In this document: positions 7,026 through 16,242 of the stretch, piece by piece | Layout of the letters: every line of letters begins with the position of its first letter | How positions within the stretch are numbered: the stretch's first letter is position 1 | Program-made: the position numbers and the translations under genes | Notes under the pieces: generated by a model | Told to the model about the DNA's origin: nothing | Seen by the model: only the letters and a program-made list of their open reading frames with translations | Database searches by the model: none | Assembly: GCF_000717275.1 (NCBI RefSeq) | Contig: NZ_JNYV01000001.1 | Coordinates: forward strand, 496,001-560,000 | Direction of reading: 5' to 3' | Length of the DNA: 64,000 nucleotides | Origin: Kitasatospora arboriphila | GTDB lineage: Bacteria; Actinomycetota; Actinomycetes; Mycobacteriales; Mycobacteriaceae

Positions 7026-9707
7026 TCACCCCAGACGGCGGGGACCAGAATCGTGTTTGGTGGGAACGGGCCCCACGTGCATGCGTGCCGCGAGCACGGC
7101 CACCCCACCCGGCGTGGCATGGATCGGGTCGCACACCACCTCACGTGCCTCGGGGATGTCGTCGACCAGCGCCGAGATACGGGTGACCAGGTCGATCAGC
7201 GCATCTTTGTTCACCGGCTCCGAACCGCCATAGCCCGACAGCAGTGGCGCCGACCGCGGCGCCTCGATCAGGTCGGCGGCGTCGCTCTCAGTGAGCGGCA
7301 AGGCCCGATATGCCCTGTCCCCCAGCAGATCACTAGTCACGCCGGCCAACCCGAACGACATGAGCGACCCGAACGACGGGTCGTCGCGCACCCTGATGAC
7401 CGTGCTGATGCCCTTGGGTGCCATCTGCTGGACGTGCAGACGGGATTCGCCGGTCACCTCACCCAGTTCCACCACCGCGAGCCGAACCGCATGTTGGTCG
7501 GGTAGATCCAGGCGTACACCCTCGCGATCGGCCCGGCCACGCCATACTTCCGAGAACGCCTTGACCGCAACTGGATACCCGAGTTCGTCGGCAGCCGCGA
7601 CGCTCTCCTCGACGCTGTTGATCTCCCGGAAGGGAACGATGTGGATGCCGTAGCACGCGAGCACCTCGGCAGTTGCCGCGTCGTCGAGCTCGGTGACATC
7701 TCCGCCCTGTGCGTCGACGGCCTCCCGGACGAGACGGCGAGCGGTGTCGGGGTCCACGTCGGCGGGCCGGCGGACCTGGGACGGTGGCCGCGACCGCCAC
7801 TGCGAGTATCGCCACGAATACCCGAGTGCTTCGGCGGCCCGCTCGGGTCCTGGATAAGACGGGATCGATCCACGTGCGGGTGTTCCGTGTGGTCCGAGGA
7901 CGGTGAGGTTCTGCGGGATGCCCTCCACCGCGAGGAATGTGGTCACCACCGGCTTGTCGGAGTCGGCCATCCCGGTCATCAGTGCCTGTGCGTACCGGTC
8001 CACACTCACCGCCACCGGTGGGACGAAGACGGCTATCAACGCATCCACCCCGTCATCGGCGGCTGCCGTCCGGACGGCAGCCTCGAACTCTTCCGGTGAG
8101 GCACCGGGTCCGAGATCGACCCGCTGAACCGCTTCGAGGCCGAAGTGGCTGCCGGCTTCCTGTGCCAGCACCCCCAGCGCAGTCGAGTTGCCGACGATGC
8201 TGACCCGGGGACCACGGGGAAGGGGTTGATACGCAAAGACCGTCGCGCAGTCGAACAGTGCCGATATGGTGCCCACCTGGATGACCCCGGACTGAGCGAG
8301 GATGGCCCGGGTGCTCTCGTCGTCGAGCGAATGGTCGGCGGCGGCCATCGCGGGTGGGACGGCACCGCGGCCGGACTTGACCGCGACAACCGGTTTGCCG
8401 CTCGCCACCCGCCGGGCGAGGCGGGTGAACTTCCTCGGGTTACCGAAGCTCTCCAGATAGAGCAGCACCACCTCGGTGTCCGGATCGCTGTCCCAGTACT
8501 GCAGTAGATCATTACCGGACACATCGGCGCGGTTACCTGCCGACACGAATGTCGACAGACCCAACTGTCGCCTTGCAGCAGCGTCCAGGATTGCGATGCC
8601 GAGGGCACCAGACTGGCAGAAGAAGCCCACCGCACCGCGCCCTGGAACCGATGGCGCCAGAGTGGCATTGAGGCCGACGGCCGGATCGGTGTTCGCCACA
8701 CCGAGGGCATTGGGCCCCACCAGCCGCATACCGTGCTCGCGAACGGACTCGACCAGGCGGCGCTCGGATTCGAGCCCGGAATCGCTGGTCTCGCTGAATC
8801 CGGACGACAGCACGAGCATCGTCTTGACACCTTTGGACAGACAGTCGTCGAGGACTTCCTCGACCGCCTCGGCCGGAACCGCGACGATGGCCAGGTCCAC
8901 AGGATCCGGGATGTCGCGCACCGTCGGATAGGCGCGGATACCGCGCACCGCCCGGTGCTCGGAATTGACCGGGTACACGGGCCCGGTGAACCCCGCGGCG
9001 ATCACGTTCGCCAGCACCGCATTGCCGACTTTCAGTCTGTCCACGGAAGCCCCGATGACCGCAACCGACGTCGGCCGCAACAGGTTTGCCACACTTCGCG
9101 CCTCTGATCCGCGCTCGCGCGCGTTGCGCACCGACAGCAGGGCTTCGGTCGGGTCGATGGTGAACTCGACGTGGATGGTGCTGCCGTCGAAGCTACGTCG
9201 CAGCTGATATCCCGCGTCTCGGAACACCGCCACCATGTTCGGGTTCTCGGCCAGCACCTCGGCTTCGAACTTCTCGAATCCGCATTCCGCAGCGGCGCCG
9301 GCGAGGTGTTCGAGCAGGATCGGGCCCAGCCCCCTTCCCTGGTGCTCGTCGGCCACCACGAACGCGACCTCTGCCGTCCCGGGTTTGCCGTCGCCGGCCA
9401 GGCTCTCGTAGATGCCGATGGCGATGATCTCGCCGCCGAGCATGCCGACGAACGCGACGCGGCTGTAGTGGTCCACGGTGGTCATCCGCGCGAGTTCGCG
9501 GGGCGGGATCTGCGGGAACGGACCGAAGTAGCGCAGGTAGCGGGTGCGCTCGGACAGCCGTGAGTGGAAGCGGACGAGACGGTCGGCGTCCTCGGGCACG
9601 ATCGGGCGCAGATGGACCACGCCGCCGTCGCTGGCGAGAACGTCGGCGATCCAGTGGCGCGGGTAGTCGTGGGGACCCCGTTGATCGGGTGGCACGGTGT
9701 CAGTCAC
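7026..9707 (-). CDS. GNAT acetyltransferase fused to acyl-CoA synthetase-like (NDP-forming) domains
   Basis: This 893-residue fusion has an N-terminal GNAT domain (residues about 30-190) with acetyl-CoA motif QGRGLG at 123-128. A CoA-binding Rossmann domain (from about 210, VAVIGASVDRLKVGN), a succinyl-CoA-ligase-like flavodoxin region (FFCQSGALGIAILD) and a C-terminal ATP-grasp domain follow. This is the Pat-type lysine acetyltransferase architecture with GNAT first, known from Streptomyces. In the ligase part, ADHSLDD stands where SHTG is usual, so catalysis by that half is doubtful and it may act as a sensor. The start overlaps the acuC stop by 8 bases, which suggests one operon of deacetylase and acetyltransferase. 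Likely targets are acyl-CoA synthetases (inference). Confidence 0.85.
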   Translation of the reverse strand: MTDTVPPDQRGPHDYPRHWIADVLASDGGVVHLRPIVPEDADRLVRFHSRLSERTRYLRYFGPFPQIPPRELARMTTVDHYSRVAFVGMLGGEIIAIGIYESLAGDGKPGTAEVAFVVADEHQGRGLGPILLEHLAGAAAECGFEKFEAEVLAENPNMVAVFRDAGYQLRRSFDGSTIHVEFTIDPTEALLSVRNARERGSEARSVANLLRPTSVAVIGASVDRLKVGNAVLANVIAAGFTGPVYPVNSEHRAVRGIRAYPTVRDIPDPVDLAIVAVPAEAVEEVLDDCLSKGVKTMLVLSSGFSETSDSGLESERRLVESVREHGMRLVGPNALGVANTDPAVGLNATLAPSVPGRGAVGFFCQSGALGIAILDAAARRQLGLSTFVSAGNRADVSGNDLLQYWDSDPDTEVVLLYLESFGNPRKFTRLARRVASGKPVVAVKSGRGAVPPAMAAADHSLDDESTRAILAQSGVIQVGTISALFDCATVFAYQPLPRGPRVSIVGNSTALGVLAQEAGSHFGLEAVQRVDLGPGASPEEFEAAVRTAAADDGVDALIAVFVPPVAVSVDRYAQALMTGMADSDKPVVTTFLAVEGIPQNLTVLGPHGTPARGSIPSYPGPERAAEALGYSWRYSQWRSRPPSQVRRPADVDPDTARRLVREAVDAQGGDVTELDDAATAEVLACYGIHIVPFREINSVEESVAAADELGYPVAVKAFSEVWRGRADREGVRLDLPDQHAVRLAVVELGEVTGESRLHVQQMAPKGISTVIRVRDDPSFGSLMSFGLAGVTSDLLGDRAYRALPLTESDAADLIEAPRSAPLLSGYGGSEPVNKDALIDLVTRISALVDDIPEAREVVCDPIHATPGGVAVLAARMHVGPVPTKHDSGPRRLG

Positions 9708-10980
9708 GGGGGTCCTCCGGATCGAGTCCGCTCAGCGGGTACACCGCTCGGCGGGTGGCCATGATGGTGGCGTCTGTTCGGGTCTGGGCAGCGTCGGTGA
9801 CACCCGCCATCAGCGGTCCACCACCATCACCGTCCCACGGGAGGTAGTCGATGTCGCCTCCGTCGGTCATGCTGTTCACGGGATCGCCGCGCAGCGTTTC
9901 GTCGAGCGCTTGTGTTTCCTCCGTTGCTGCGCGGCACCAGCTTTCATCGATGGTGGTCACCGGGTCGATGTCGTGTCCGGTCACAGCCGCGATCAGGTGG
10001 GTCCAGCTGCGCGGAACCACGTCCACGATGCCGTACCCACCGCCACCGACCGCCAGCCAACGTCCTTCTGCGTAGGTGTCGGCGAGGTCACGCATGGCCA
10101 GGACCGCGGCACGCTGACCGTCGATCGTCAGCGACAGGTCGGTCAGCGGATCCCGCCGGTGGCTGTCCACTCCGCACTGGCTGACGATGATCTGCGGACG
10201 GAAACTCTCGAGCATCCCGGGCACGATTGCGTGGAATGCGCGCAGCCACAGTTTGTCCGTGGTCTCGGGCATCAACGCGATGTTGACCGCGGTGCCCCTG
10301 CCGTCCTGCTCCCCCACCTCTTCCGGCCACCCGCTGCCCGGCCAGAGGGTTGCCGGATGCTGGTGCAACGACACCGTCAGAACGCGGGGGTCCGCGGCGA
10401 AGACTTTTTGCACGCCGTCACCGTGGTGCGCGTCGATGTCGATGTAGGCGATGCGGTCATACCCCTGCTCGAGCAGCCATCTGATCGCCACAGCGCAGTC
10501 GTTGTAGATGCAGAAGCCCGCCGCGTGACCCGGCATCGCGTGGTGCATCCCCCCACCGATGTTCACCGCTCGACGTACCGAGCCGGACGCGATTGCCGCG
10601 GCGGCCGCCATGGTGCCGCCGACGAGAACGCTGGCGGCACTGTGCATTCCCTCGAAGATCGGGTTGTCCGTGCTACCCAGCCCGAACAGCCGCTCCAGTA
10701 AATGTGTTGCGCCGCCGACGTAGTCGTCGACCGCGGAGGCGCTGCGCACCGCGTCGAGGTAAGCGGAGGTGTGCACGGTCTGCAGCAGCCGGTCGTCGAC
10801 GTTCATCGGCGGCGTGGTCTCGACACCGTCGAGCACCCCGAGCGACCGCGACAGAGACATCGTCAGGGCCAGCCGCACCGGGTTCATCGGATGCGCCGCC
10901 GTCCATCGGTATCCGAGGAAGTCGTCGCTCCAGATCACTGCGGCCGGCTCGGCACCGGGTCGGTCGACTGCATTGTTCAT
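9700..10980 (-). CDS. acuC: AcuC-type protein lysine deacetylase (histone deacetylase family)
   Basis: This 426-residue zinc-dependent deacetylase is of the arginase/histone-deacetylase fold. The catalytic histidine pair is at 146-147 (GGGMHHAMPG), the metal site at YIDIDAHHGDG (Asp183, His185), and CGVDSHRRDPLTD and GGGGYG complete the active site. AcuC removes acetyl groups from acetyl-CoA synthetase and related enzymes. Here it is the first gene of a two-gene unit with a GNAT/acyl-CoA-synthetase-like fusion, a logical antagonist. It is divergent from ideR. Confidence 0.9.
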   Translation of the reverse strand: MNNAVDRPGAEPAAVIWSDDFLGYRWTAAHPMNPVRLALTMSLSRSLGVLDGVETTPPMNVDDRLLQTVHTSAYLDAVRSASAVDDYVGGATHLLERLFGLGSTDNPIFEGMHSAASVLVGGTMAAAAAIASGSVRRAVNIGGGMHHAMPGHAAGFCIYNDCAVAIRWLLEQGYDRIAYIDIDAHHGDGVQKVFAADPRVLTVSLHQHPATLWPGSGWPEEVGEQDGRGTAVNIALMPETTDKLWLRAFHAIVPGMLESFRPQIIVSQCGVDSHRRDPLTDLSLTIDGQRAAVLAMRDLADTYAEGRWLAVGGGGYGIVDVVPRSWTHLIAAVTGHDIDPVTTIDESWCRAATEETQALDETLRGDPVNSMTDGGDIDYLPWDGDGGGPLMAGVTDAAQTRTDATIMATRRAVYPLSGLDPEDPRD

Positions 10981-11097
10981 GCTGCGAGCCTAGTTCGACT
11001 GGTGCGCAGTGGGGCCCTGTCGGCCTGGATCACCCGGACGGGGGCACAGGCGTATCCCGCCCCGTCGCCCCGCGCTACCGCTACAACCCACTCGTAC

Positions 11098-11106
11098 AGG
11101 TAACCT
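11098..11106. promoter_or_regulatory. possible half-conserved iron-box-like palindrome upstream of ideR
   Basis: AGGTAACCT is a 9-base palindrome just upstream of ideR in the acuC-ideR divergent region. AGGTWA is the core half-site of DtxR/IdeR boxes, but the second half of a full 19-base box is poor. It is a weak candidate for autoregulation. Confidence 0.25.
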
Positions 11107-11124
11107 TACTAGAGGACGAAAGGG

Positions 11125-11817
11125 ATGGGGATCGTGAACGAACTGATCGACACCACCGAGATGTATCTCCGGACGATTTACGACCTCGAGGAAGAAGGCA
11201 TCGTTCCGCTGCGGGCGCGTATCGCAGAGCGGCTGGAACAGAGCGGTCCGACGGTGTCACAAACCGTCGCACGGATGGAACGCGACGGACTGGTGATGGT
11301 TGCGGGCGACCGTCACCTCGAGCTGACCGACAAGGGCCGCAGCCTTGCCGTGTCGGTGATGCGCAAGCACCGGCTCGCCGAGCGGCTGCTGGTCGACGTG
11401 ATCGGCATGCCGTGGGAAGACGTGCACGCCGAGGCATGCCGCTGGGAACACGTGATGAGCGAGAACGTCGAGCGGCGTTTGCTGGAGGTCCTCGACCACC
11501 CGACCACCTCGCCGTACGGGAACCCGATCCCGGGCCTGGACTTGCTGGGCTATGAGGACATGGCACCTCCCGGACCGATGACACGCATCTCCGAACTCCC
11601 TCAGGGCGAACCGGTTGCCGTGATCGTCCGGCGGTTGTCCGAGCATGCTCAGTCGGACATCGAATTGATCAGTCAGCTCCGTGAGGCCGGTGTGGTGCCC
11701 AACGCGCGGGTGACCGTGTCGGTGAAGCCCGGCGCGATCGTCATCATCACCCCGGGACACGAAGGTCTGACACTGTCCGAGGAGATGGCCCACTCGCTGC
11801 AGGTCGAGAAGGTCTGA
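11125..11817 (+). CDS. ideR: iron-dependent transcriptional repressor IdeR/DtxR
   Basis: This 230-residue Fe(II)-activated repressor controls iron uptake, storage and siderophore genes. The N-terminal winged helix ([16 protein letters not shown], then [18 protein letters not shown] recognition helix) is followed by the dimerisation/metal domain with [10 protein letters not shown] and [14 protein letters not shown], whose Cys, Glu and His are metal ligands. A C-terminal SH3-like domain runs from about residue 150. ATG 11125 has GAGGA eight bases upstream; GTG 11134 ([12 protein letters not shown]) is an alternative that matches the usual mycobacterial N-terminus. galE follows after 10 bases, as in corynebacteria. 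Confidence 0.95.
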   Translation: MGIVNELIDTTEMYLRTIYDLEEEGIVPLRARIAERLEQSGPTVSQTVARMERDGLVMVAGDRHLELTDKGRSLAVSVMRKHRLAERLLVDVIGMPWEDVHAEACRWEHVMSENVERRLLEVLDHPTTSPYGNPIPGLDLLGYEDMAPPGPMTRISELPQGEPVAVIVRRLSEHAQSDIELISQLREAGVVPNARVTVSVKPGAIVIITPGHEGLTLSEEMAHSLQVEKV

Positions 11818-11827
11818 CCGCACCGCG

Positions 11828-12820
11828 ATGAAGCTTCTGGTCACCGGCGGAGCCGGTTATGTGGGTAGCGTCTGCGCTCGGGTGCTGATCGAACACGGCC
11901 ACGACGTCACGATCATCGACAATCTCTCCACCGGCAACGTCGATGCCCTGCCCGATCACGCCGCATTCATCCAGGGCAACGTGAGCGAGGTCGCGCCGCG
12001 AGTACTCGGCTCCGACTCATTTGACGGCGTGCTCCACTTCGCGGCGCAGTCGTTGGTGGGCGAATCGGTCGAGTCCCCCGAAAAGTACTGGTACGGCAAC
12101 GTGGTCGAGTCGTTGGCCCTCCTCGAGGCCGTTCGGCATTCGGGAACCCCGCGCCTGGTGTTCTCCTCCACCGCCGCCACCTACGGCGAACCTGAGTCGG
12201 TGCCGATTCTCGAGTCCTCACCGACTCGACCGACGAACCCTTATGGTGCAACAAAACTCGCCATCGACCACGCCATCACGTCCTACGCGGCGGCCCACGG
12301 GCTGGCCGCGATGAGCTTGCGATACTTCAATGTCGCGGGCGCACATGCCGGCGCCGGCGAGAATCGTCAGGTCGAAACTCATCTGATCCCGCTGATCCTG
12401 CAGGTCGCCCTCGGACACCGGGACCACATCAAGGTCTTCGGTACCGACTACCACACCGATGACGGCACGGCGATACGCGACTACATCCACGTGTACGACC
12501 TGGCGCAGGCACATGTGCTGGCGCTCGAATCGGCAATCGCCGGACGTCACGCGATCTACAACCTGGGCAGTGGGACGGGATTCTCTGTGCGGCAGGTCAT
12601 CTCGGCGTGTGCCGAGGTTACGGGTCTCGACATCCCCGTCGTCGATGCGCCGCGCCGCGCCGGCGACCCCGCCGTCCTGATCGCCTCGAGCGACAAGGCC
12701 ATCGCCGACCTCGGGTGGTACCCCGAGAAGACAGACCTGCCGGTCATCGTCCGCGACGCCTGGGAGTTCACACGGACCCTCGGTGATCGGGCGCACTCGG
12801 CGGCGGCCGCCGCTCGTTGA
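11828..12820 (+). CDS. galE: UDP-glucose 4-epimerase GalE
   Basis: This 330-residue extended short-chain dehydrogenase interconverts UDP-glucose and UDP-galactose, which feeds arabinogalactan and other galactose-containing glycans. The NAD-binding motif GGAGYVG is at residues 7-13; the catalytic set is SSTAATYG (Ser/Thr 114-115) and Tyr139/Lys143 in NPYGATK. The substrate-binding [16 protein letters not shown] segment is present. It lies 10 bases after ideR, so co-transcription is likely. Confidence 0.95.
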   Translation: MKLLVTGGAGYVGSVCARVLIEHGHDVTIIDNLSTGNVDALPDHAAFIQGNVSEVAPRVLGSDSFDGVLHFAAQSLVGESVESPEKYWYGNVVESLALLEAVRHSGTPRLVFSSTAATYGEPESVPILESSPTRPTNPYGATKLAIDHAITSYAAAHGLAAMSLRYFNVAGAHAGAGENRQVETHLIPLILQVALGHRDHIKVFGTDYHTDDGTAIRDYIHVYDLAQAHVLALESAIAGRHAIYNLGSGTGFSVRQVISACAEVTGLDIPVVDAPRRAGDPAVLIASSDKAIADLGWYPEKTDLPVIVRDAWEFTRTLGDRAHSAAAAAR

Positions 12821-12829
12821 CGCCCGTTC

Positions 12830-14131
12830 TCAGGCCGCCGGCCGCATCACGGGTTCGGGAAGTGTCACACCCAGTGACCGCGCGACGATGAATCCTGATT
12901 TGGCGCATTCGCTGATCCTGTGTGGCGGGATCCCCCGTACGAGGGCATCGCTGTACAGCACCGCCATCGAATAGTCCGGGCAGGCACGCAACGCGACGTC
13001 GAACGCGGTGCCCGCCATCGCCCCGTTGCCGTGTACGTAGTAGATGAACCCGAGCAACGTGGCCGCAGATGCCTGTCCGCGACCGCGGAGCCGACGAGCA
13101 GCCTGCGTCCACGCGCGCTCGGCGTCCATCCATCGGTCGGTGACCGCCAGCGCCAGCAGTGAGTCGCGCACGTAGAACTCACGAAGGGCCTTGTCGAAGA
13201 ACCGGAGATCGGCACACGTCAGCTCACGACCGTCCTCGAGCACGTCCAGGGCGCTCTCGAGGTCGAGCCTCTCCTGCAGGCGGCGAAGGCCATCGACCAG
13301 GGCCGGCAACGCAATTCGCTGCGGCGCCGCCGACTCGGCCCACTGTCGCAGTGTCGACGGAGCGACTGTCGTCTGGTCCAGCGACTGCGGGACCCGATTC
13401 ACCCAGTGCGCGGTGTCGTCCACTCGACCACAGTCCTGTGGGTGGTCCAGCTCGTCATCCTCCCCTGAGTCGAACAGCGCACTCTCCGCGCGTTCGTCGT
13501 GGATTCGCCAGTACGCCCTGTCATCGTCGGCGGCCACGGCGTGGGCGTCACAGGCCGGATCCGCACAGTGCGGAAGGGCTGACAAACTGTTCACCATCTC
13601 GTCGCGGGTCATCAGTACTCGCCTGCCGTTCTTGACGGCGCGTGCGATGGCCACCGGGCTGATCGTCGGGTCACCCACCACACCCGTGGCCGGACCGGTC
13701 CCCTGTTGTGCGCCGGACCTGTTGTCCCACATCGTCATCCAGTGAGAACCTGCGGTGATGGCAGGCGTCACGAAACCGCCGTACAGTCCGCCGACCGCGG
13801 CCAGATGCCGATCGATGATCGCGAACAGGCGGCGATAGTGGGGGCTGTCGGCAGGATGGGCGCCGTCGATCACGACCCCCATCACAAGCTGTGCGTCGTA
13901 CGACTCGCACACGTGCGCGAGGTGCTCGATGAGCGCAAGCATCTCCGAGGTCGGACGACCCCTGTCATCGAGCACAAGATCGTGTCGCATGGTGGTGCCG
14001 ATCTCGCCACCCTCTCCGTCGAGGGTGATGAGGACCAAGGAACGCTCCGGGATGAAACCGAGGAGGGCCGGGATGGCGGTGATCAATGCTCCCGGGCCGG
14101 AAACCGATGTCGCGTAGCTGTCAGATGTCAT
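12830..14131 (-). CDS. DUF4192 family protein
   Basis: This 433-residue protein matches DUF4192, an actinobacterial family of unknown function. Its typical opening is GALITAIPALLGFIPERSLVLI, followed by alpha/beta segments (DAQLVMGVVIDGA) and a helical C-terminal half with tetratricopeptide-like character (AERAWTQAARRLRGRGQASAAT, then YVHGNGAMAGTAFDVALRAC). No signal peptide or membrane helix is seen, so it is probably cytoplasmic. It is convergent with galE (9 bases between the stops). Confidence 0.85.
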   Translation of the reverse strand: MTSDSYATSVSGPGALITAIPALLGFIPERSLVLITLDGEGGEIGTTMRHDLVLDDRGRPTSEMLALIEHLAHVCESYDAQLVMGVVIDGAHPADSPHYRRLFAIIDRHLAAVGGLYGGFVTPAITAGSHWMTMWDNRSGAQQGTGPATGVVGDPTISPVAIARAVKNGRRVLMTRDEMVNSLSALPHCADPACDAHAVAADDDRAYWRIHDERAESALFDSGEDDELDHPQDCGRVDDTAHWVNRVPQSLDQTTVAPSTLRQWAESAAPQRIALPALVDGLRRLQERLDLESALDVLEDGRELTCADLRFFDKALREFYVRDSLLALAVTDRWMDAERAWTQAARRLRGRGQASAATLLGFIYYVHGNGAMAGTAFDVALRACPDYSMAVLYSDALVRGIPPHRISECAKSGFIVARSLGVTLPEPVMRPAA

Positions 14132-14227
14132 GCACCGATGTTCGGGGCACCCGACAACAAAGGTGATGGCGCAAGGACCGATTCGGCAGGGTTGTCCACC
14201 GTTCCCGGGTTGTCCACAGCAGCCGAC

Positions 14228-14932
14228 TCATCCACGAGAGCGAGAGACCGCCTTGGTGTACAACTCGTCGAGCGCCAACCCATCCGATCCGGGCCGCGGA
14301 CCTGCGACGAGGGAGGTGACGTACACGCGTACCCCGTCGTTCTGGGCCACCAGCGCGGTCATCGTCTGAGTCATCGCCCCCGACACCGTGACCCGACGGA
14401 ACGCCATCGACTCGTCGGATTCCGCGGGCGAAGGAGGCAGGATCGTGGTGGTCACGGTGGCGGTCGCACCGAATGCGTCGGTTGTGTACGACGGGCAGTT
14501 CTGGATCTGGGTCTGCAGGTCGGCCAGCGGCGAGTTCACCAGAACCGACACGGCACTGAGGGTTCCCGCATTGGGCCCTGCGCCGGTTGCCACCCATGCC
14601 GTTGCTTGCCCACCGCCGCTGGGCAACGGTCTCGGGGCGCAGTTCGGTGGGTTTACACCGCCGCCGGTGGAAACTCCGGCCGTATCGGCGAGCACGGCGC
14701 CCAACTGGTCTCCGGTCACCTCTGTCGGCGAGTAGCCGGCTGGAAAATCTGCAGCGGAGACGGATCGAGACGCGAGGTCGACGCTCGAACTCTGCGGCTC
14801 CGCCGATCCCGTTGGTGCTGCCGTCGGCTCACCATCGACGGCGGACGTGCACCCGGCGACCGCGATGACAGCGACCATCGCCAGCAAGGACAACCCCCGT
14901 CGCCCCGCTCGAAAACCTGCCACTCGGCTCAC
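14228..14932 (-). CDS. putative secreted lipoprotein, unknown function
   Basis: The protein starts with an Arg-rich n-region and hydrophobic stretch ending LSLLAMVAVIAVAGC, a clear lipobox, so it is probably lipid-anchored outside the membrane. The mature part is Ser/Thr/Gly-rich with two conserved-looking cysteines (NPPNCAPR and QNCPSYTTD) that could form a disulfide. The fold resembles the sensor-like lipoprotein domains of mycobacteria (DUF5642 or PknH-extracellular type), but I cannot assign it firmly. GTG 14932 puts the lipobox Cys at residue 28; in-frame starts at 14980 and 15049 would give improbably long leaders. Confidence 0.65.
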   Translation of the reverse strand: MSRVAGFRAGRRGLSLLAMVAVIAVAGCTSAVDGEPTAAPTGSAEPQSSSVDLASRSVSAADFPAGYSPTEVTGDQLGAVLADTAGVSTGGGVNPPNCAPRPLPSGGGQATAWVATGAGPNAGTLSAVSVLVNSPLADLQTQIQNCPSYTTDAFGATATVTTTILPPSPAESDESMAFRRVTVSGAMTQTMTALVAQNDGVRVYVTSLVAGPRPGSDGLALDELYTKAVSRSRG

Positions 14933-15091
14933 CCCGACACCCAACTCACCGGACCCACTGTGCCACCGCGAGCAGGCCATCGGGGCGCGCGACACGATTA
15001 GACTGCCCACTAGTGACAGCCGCCGGGGCGACTGCTGCGCGAACATCACCGAAGACAGCGATCAGGCGACGCCGCGAGGAGAACAACGGTT

Positions 15092-16240
15092 ATGGGGATC
15101 ATCGGCAAGATCAAGGGTGAACTCGTCGACATCATCGAATGGATCGATGATTCGCGCTCCACGCTGGCCTGGCGGTTTCCTCGCTACCACAACGAGATCA
15201 AGAACGGCGCCGAGCTCATCGTCCGTGAAGGTCAGCAGGCTGTTTTCGTCTACCGCGGGCAGCTCGCCGATCGGTTCGGTCCGGGCCACTACCAGCTCAC
15301 CACCGAGAACCTTCCCCTCCTGAGCACCTTGCAGGGCTGGAAGCATGGGTTCAACAGCCCGTTCCGGTCCGAGGTGTACTTCATCAACACCCGGCCGGTC
15401 ACCGACCTTCGCTGGGGCACCGCCAATCCGGTCACCGTGCGCGACCCGGATTTCACCATGGTCCAGGTGCGGGCCAACGGTTTGTGTGTCGTTCGGGTGG
15501 CTGAACCCGACATTTTTCTTCGCGAGGTGATCGGCACCGACAGCGAGGTGGACGTGGAGGAGATCTCCGAGCTGTTGAGGCGTGTCATCACACTGGCGTT
15601 CTCGGACATGATCATGGAAACCCGTCTCGGCGTGATCGACCTCCAGGGGCGCCAGGTCGAGTTGTCGCAGAAACTCCGGGACTTCGTCGCCGAACGCGTC
15701 GACGACGAGTTCGGGCTGTCGGTCGACTCCATCACGATGAACATTTCGCTGCCCGACGAGATCACCTCGGCGATGACGCGTGGTGTCGCCCGCGGCGTCG
15801 AGGAGGGCGGCTTCTTGAACAACGTCGGCGACCTGGGCCGCTATCAACAGGGCAGGGCCGCCGACGCCATGCTCGCCGCAGCCCAGAACCCCGGCGGGGG
15901 TGCGATGGGCGACATGATGTCGGCCGGGATGGGCGTGGCGTTGGGCAGCCAGATGGCCGGCCAGTTCGGCGGGCAGGCGCAGCAGGCGAATGCTCCTGCG
16001 CCACAAGGGCCTCCACCGTTGCCCGGGGCCGTCACGTTCCACATCGACAATGGCGGTCAGCCGGCGGGTCCCTACACCGTCGCCCAGCTGCAGGGTGCGG
16101 TCGCGTCGGGTCAGTTCACCGGGGCGACTCTGGTGTGGACCCAGGGCATGCCCGGATGGGCGCAGGCGGCAACCGTTCCCGCTCTTGCAGGCTTGTTCGC
16201 GACCCCGCCACCCATCCCGACGACCACACCATCGGTATAG
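15092..16240 (+). CDS. SPFH/band-7 protein with C-terminal GYF_2 domain (YdjI-like)
   Basis: This 382-residue protein begins MGIIGKIKGELVDIIEWIDD and carries the SPFH region (about residues 20-225) of the YdjI/virion-core-like branch, including VREGQQAVFVYRGQLADRFGPG and VDSITMNISLPDEI. A Gly/Ala/Gln-rich linker follows, then a C-terminal GYF_2 domain (about 315-372, GPYTVAQLQGAVASGQF with VWTQGMPGWAQA). There is no transmembrane helix, so membrane attachment would depend on a partner. The next two genes encode a zinc-ribbon membrane protein and a small membrane protein, probable partners. In B. subtilis, YdjI is placed at membranes by YdjG/YdjH beside PspA. Confidence 0.85.
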   Translation: MGIIGKIKGELVDIIEWIDDSRSTLAWRFPRYHNEIKNGAELIVREGQQAVFVYRGQLADRFGPGHYQLTTENLPLLSTLQGWKHGFNSPFRSEVYFINTRPVTDLRWGTANPVTVRDPDFTMVQVRANGLCVVRVAEPDIFLREVIGTDSEVDVEEISELLRRVITLAFSDMIMETRLGVIDLQGRQVELSQKLRDFVAERVDDEFGLSVDSITMNISLPDEITSAMTRGVARGVEEGGFLNNVGDLGRYQQGRAADAMLAAAQNPGGGAMGDMMSAGMGVALGSQMAGQFGGQAQQANAPAPQGPPPLPGAVTFHIDNGGQPAGPYTVAQLQGAVASGQFTGATLVWTQGMPGWAQAATVPALAGLFATPPPIPTTTPSV

Positions 16241-16242
16241 CC

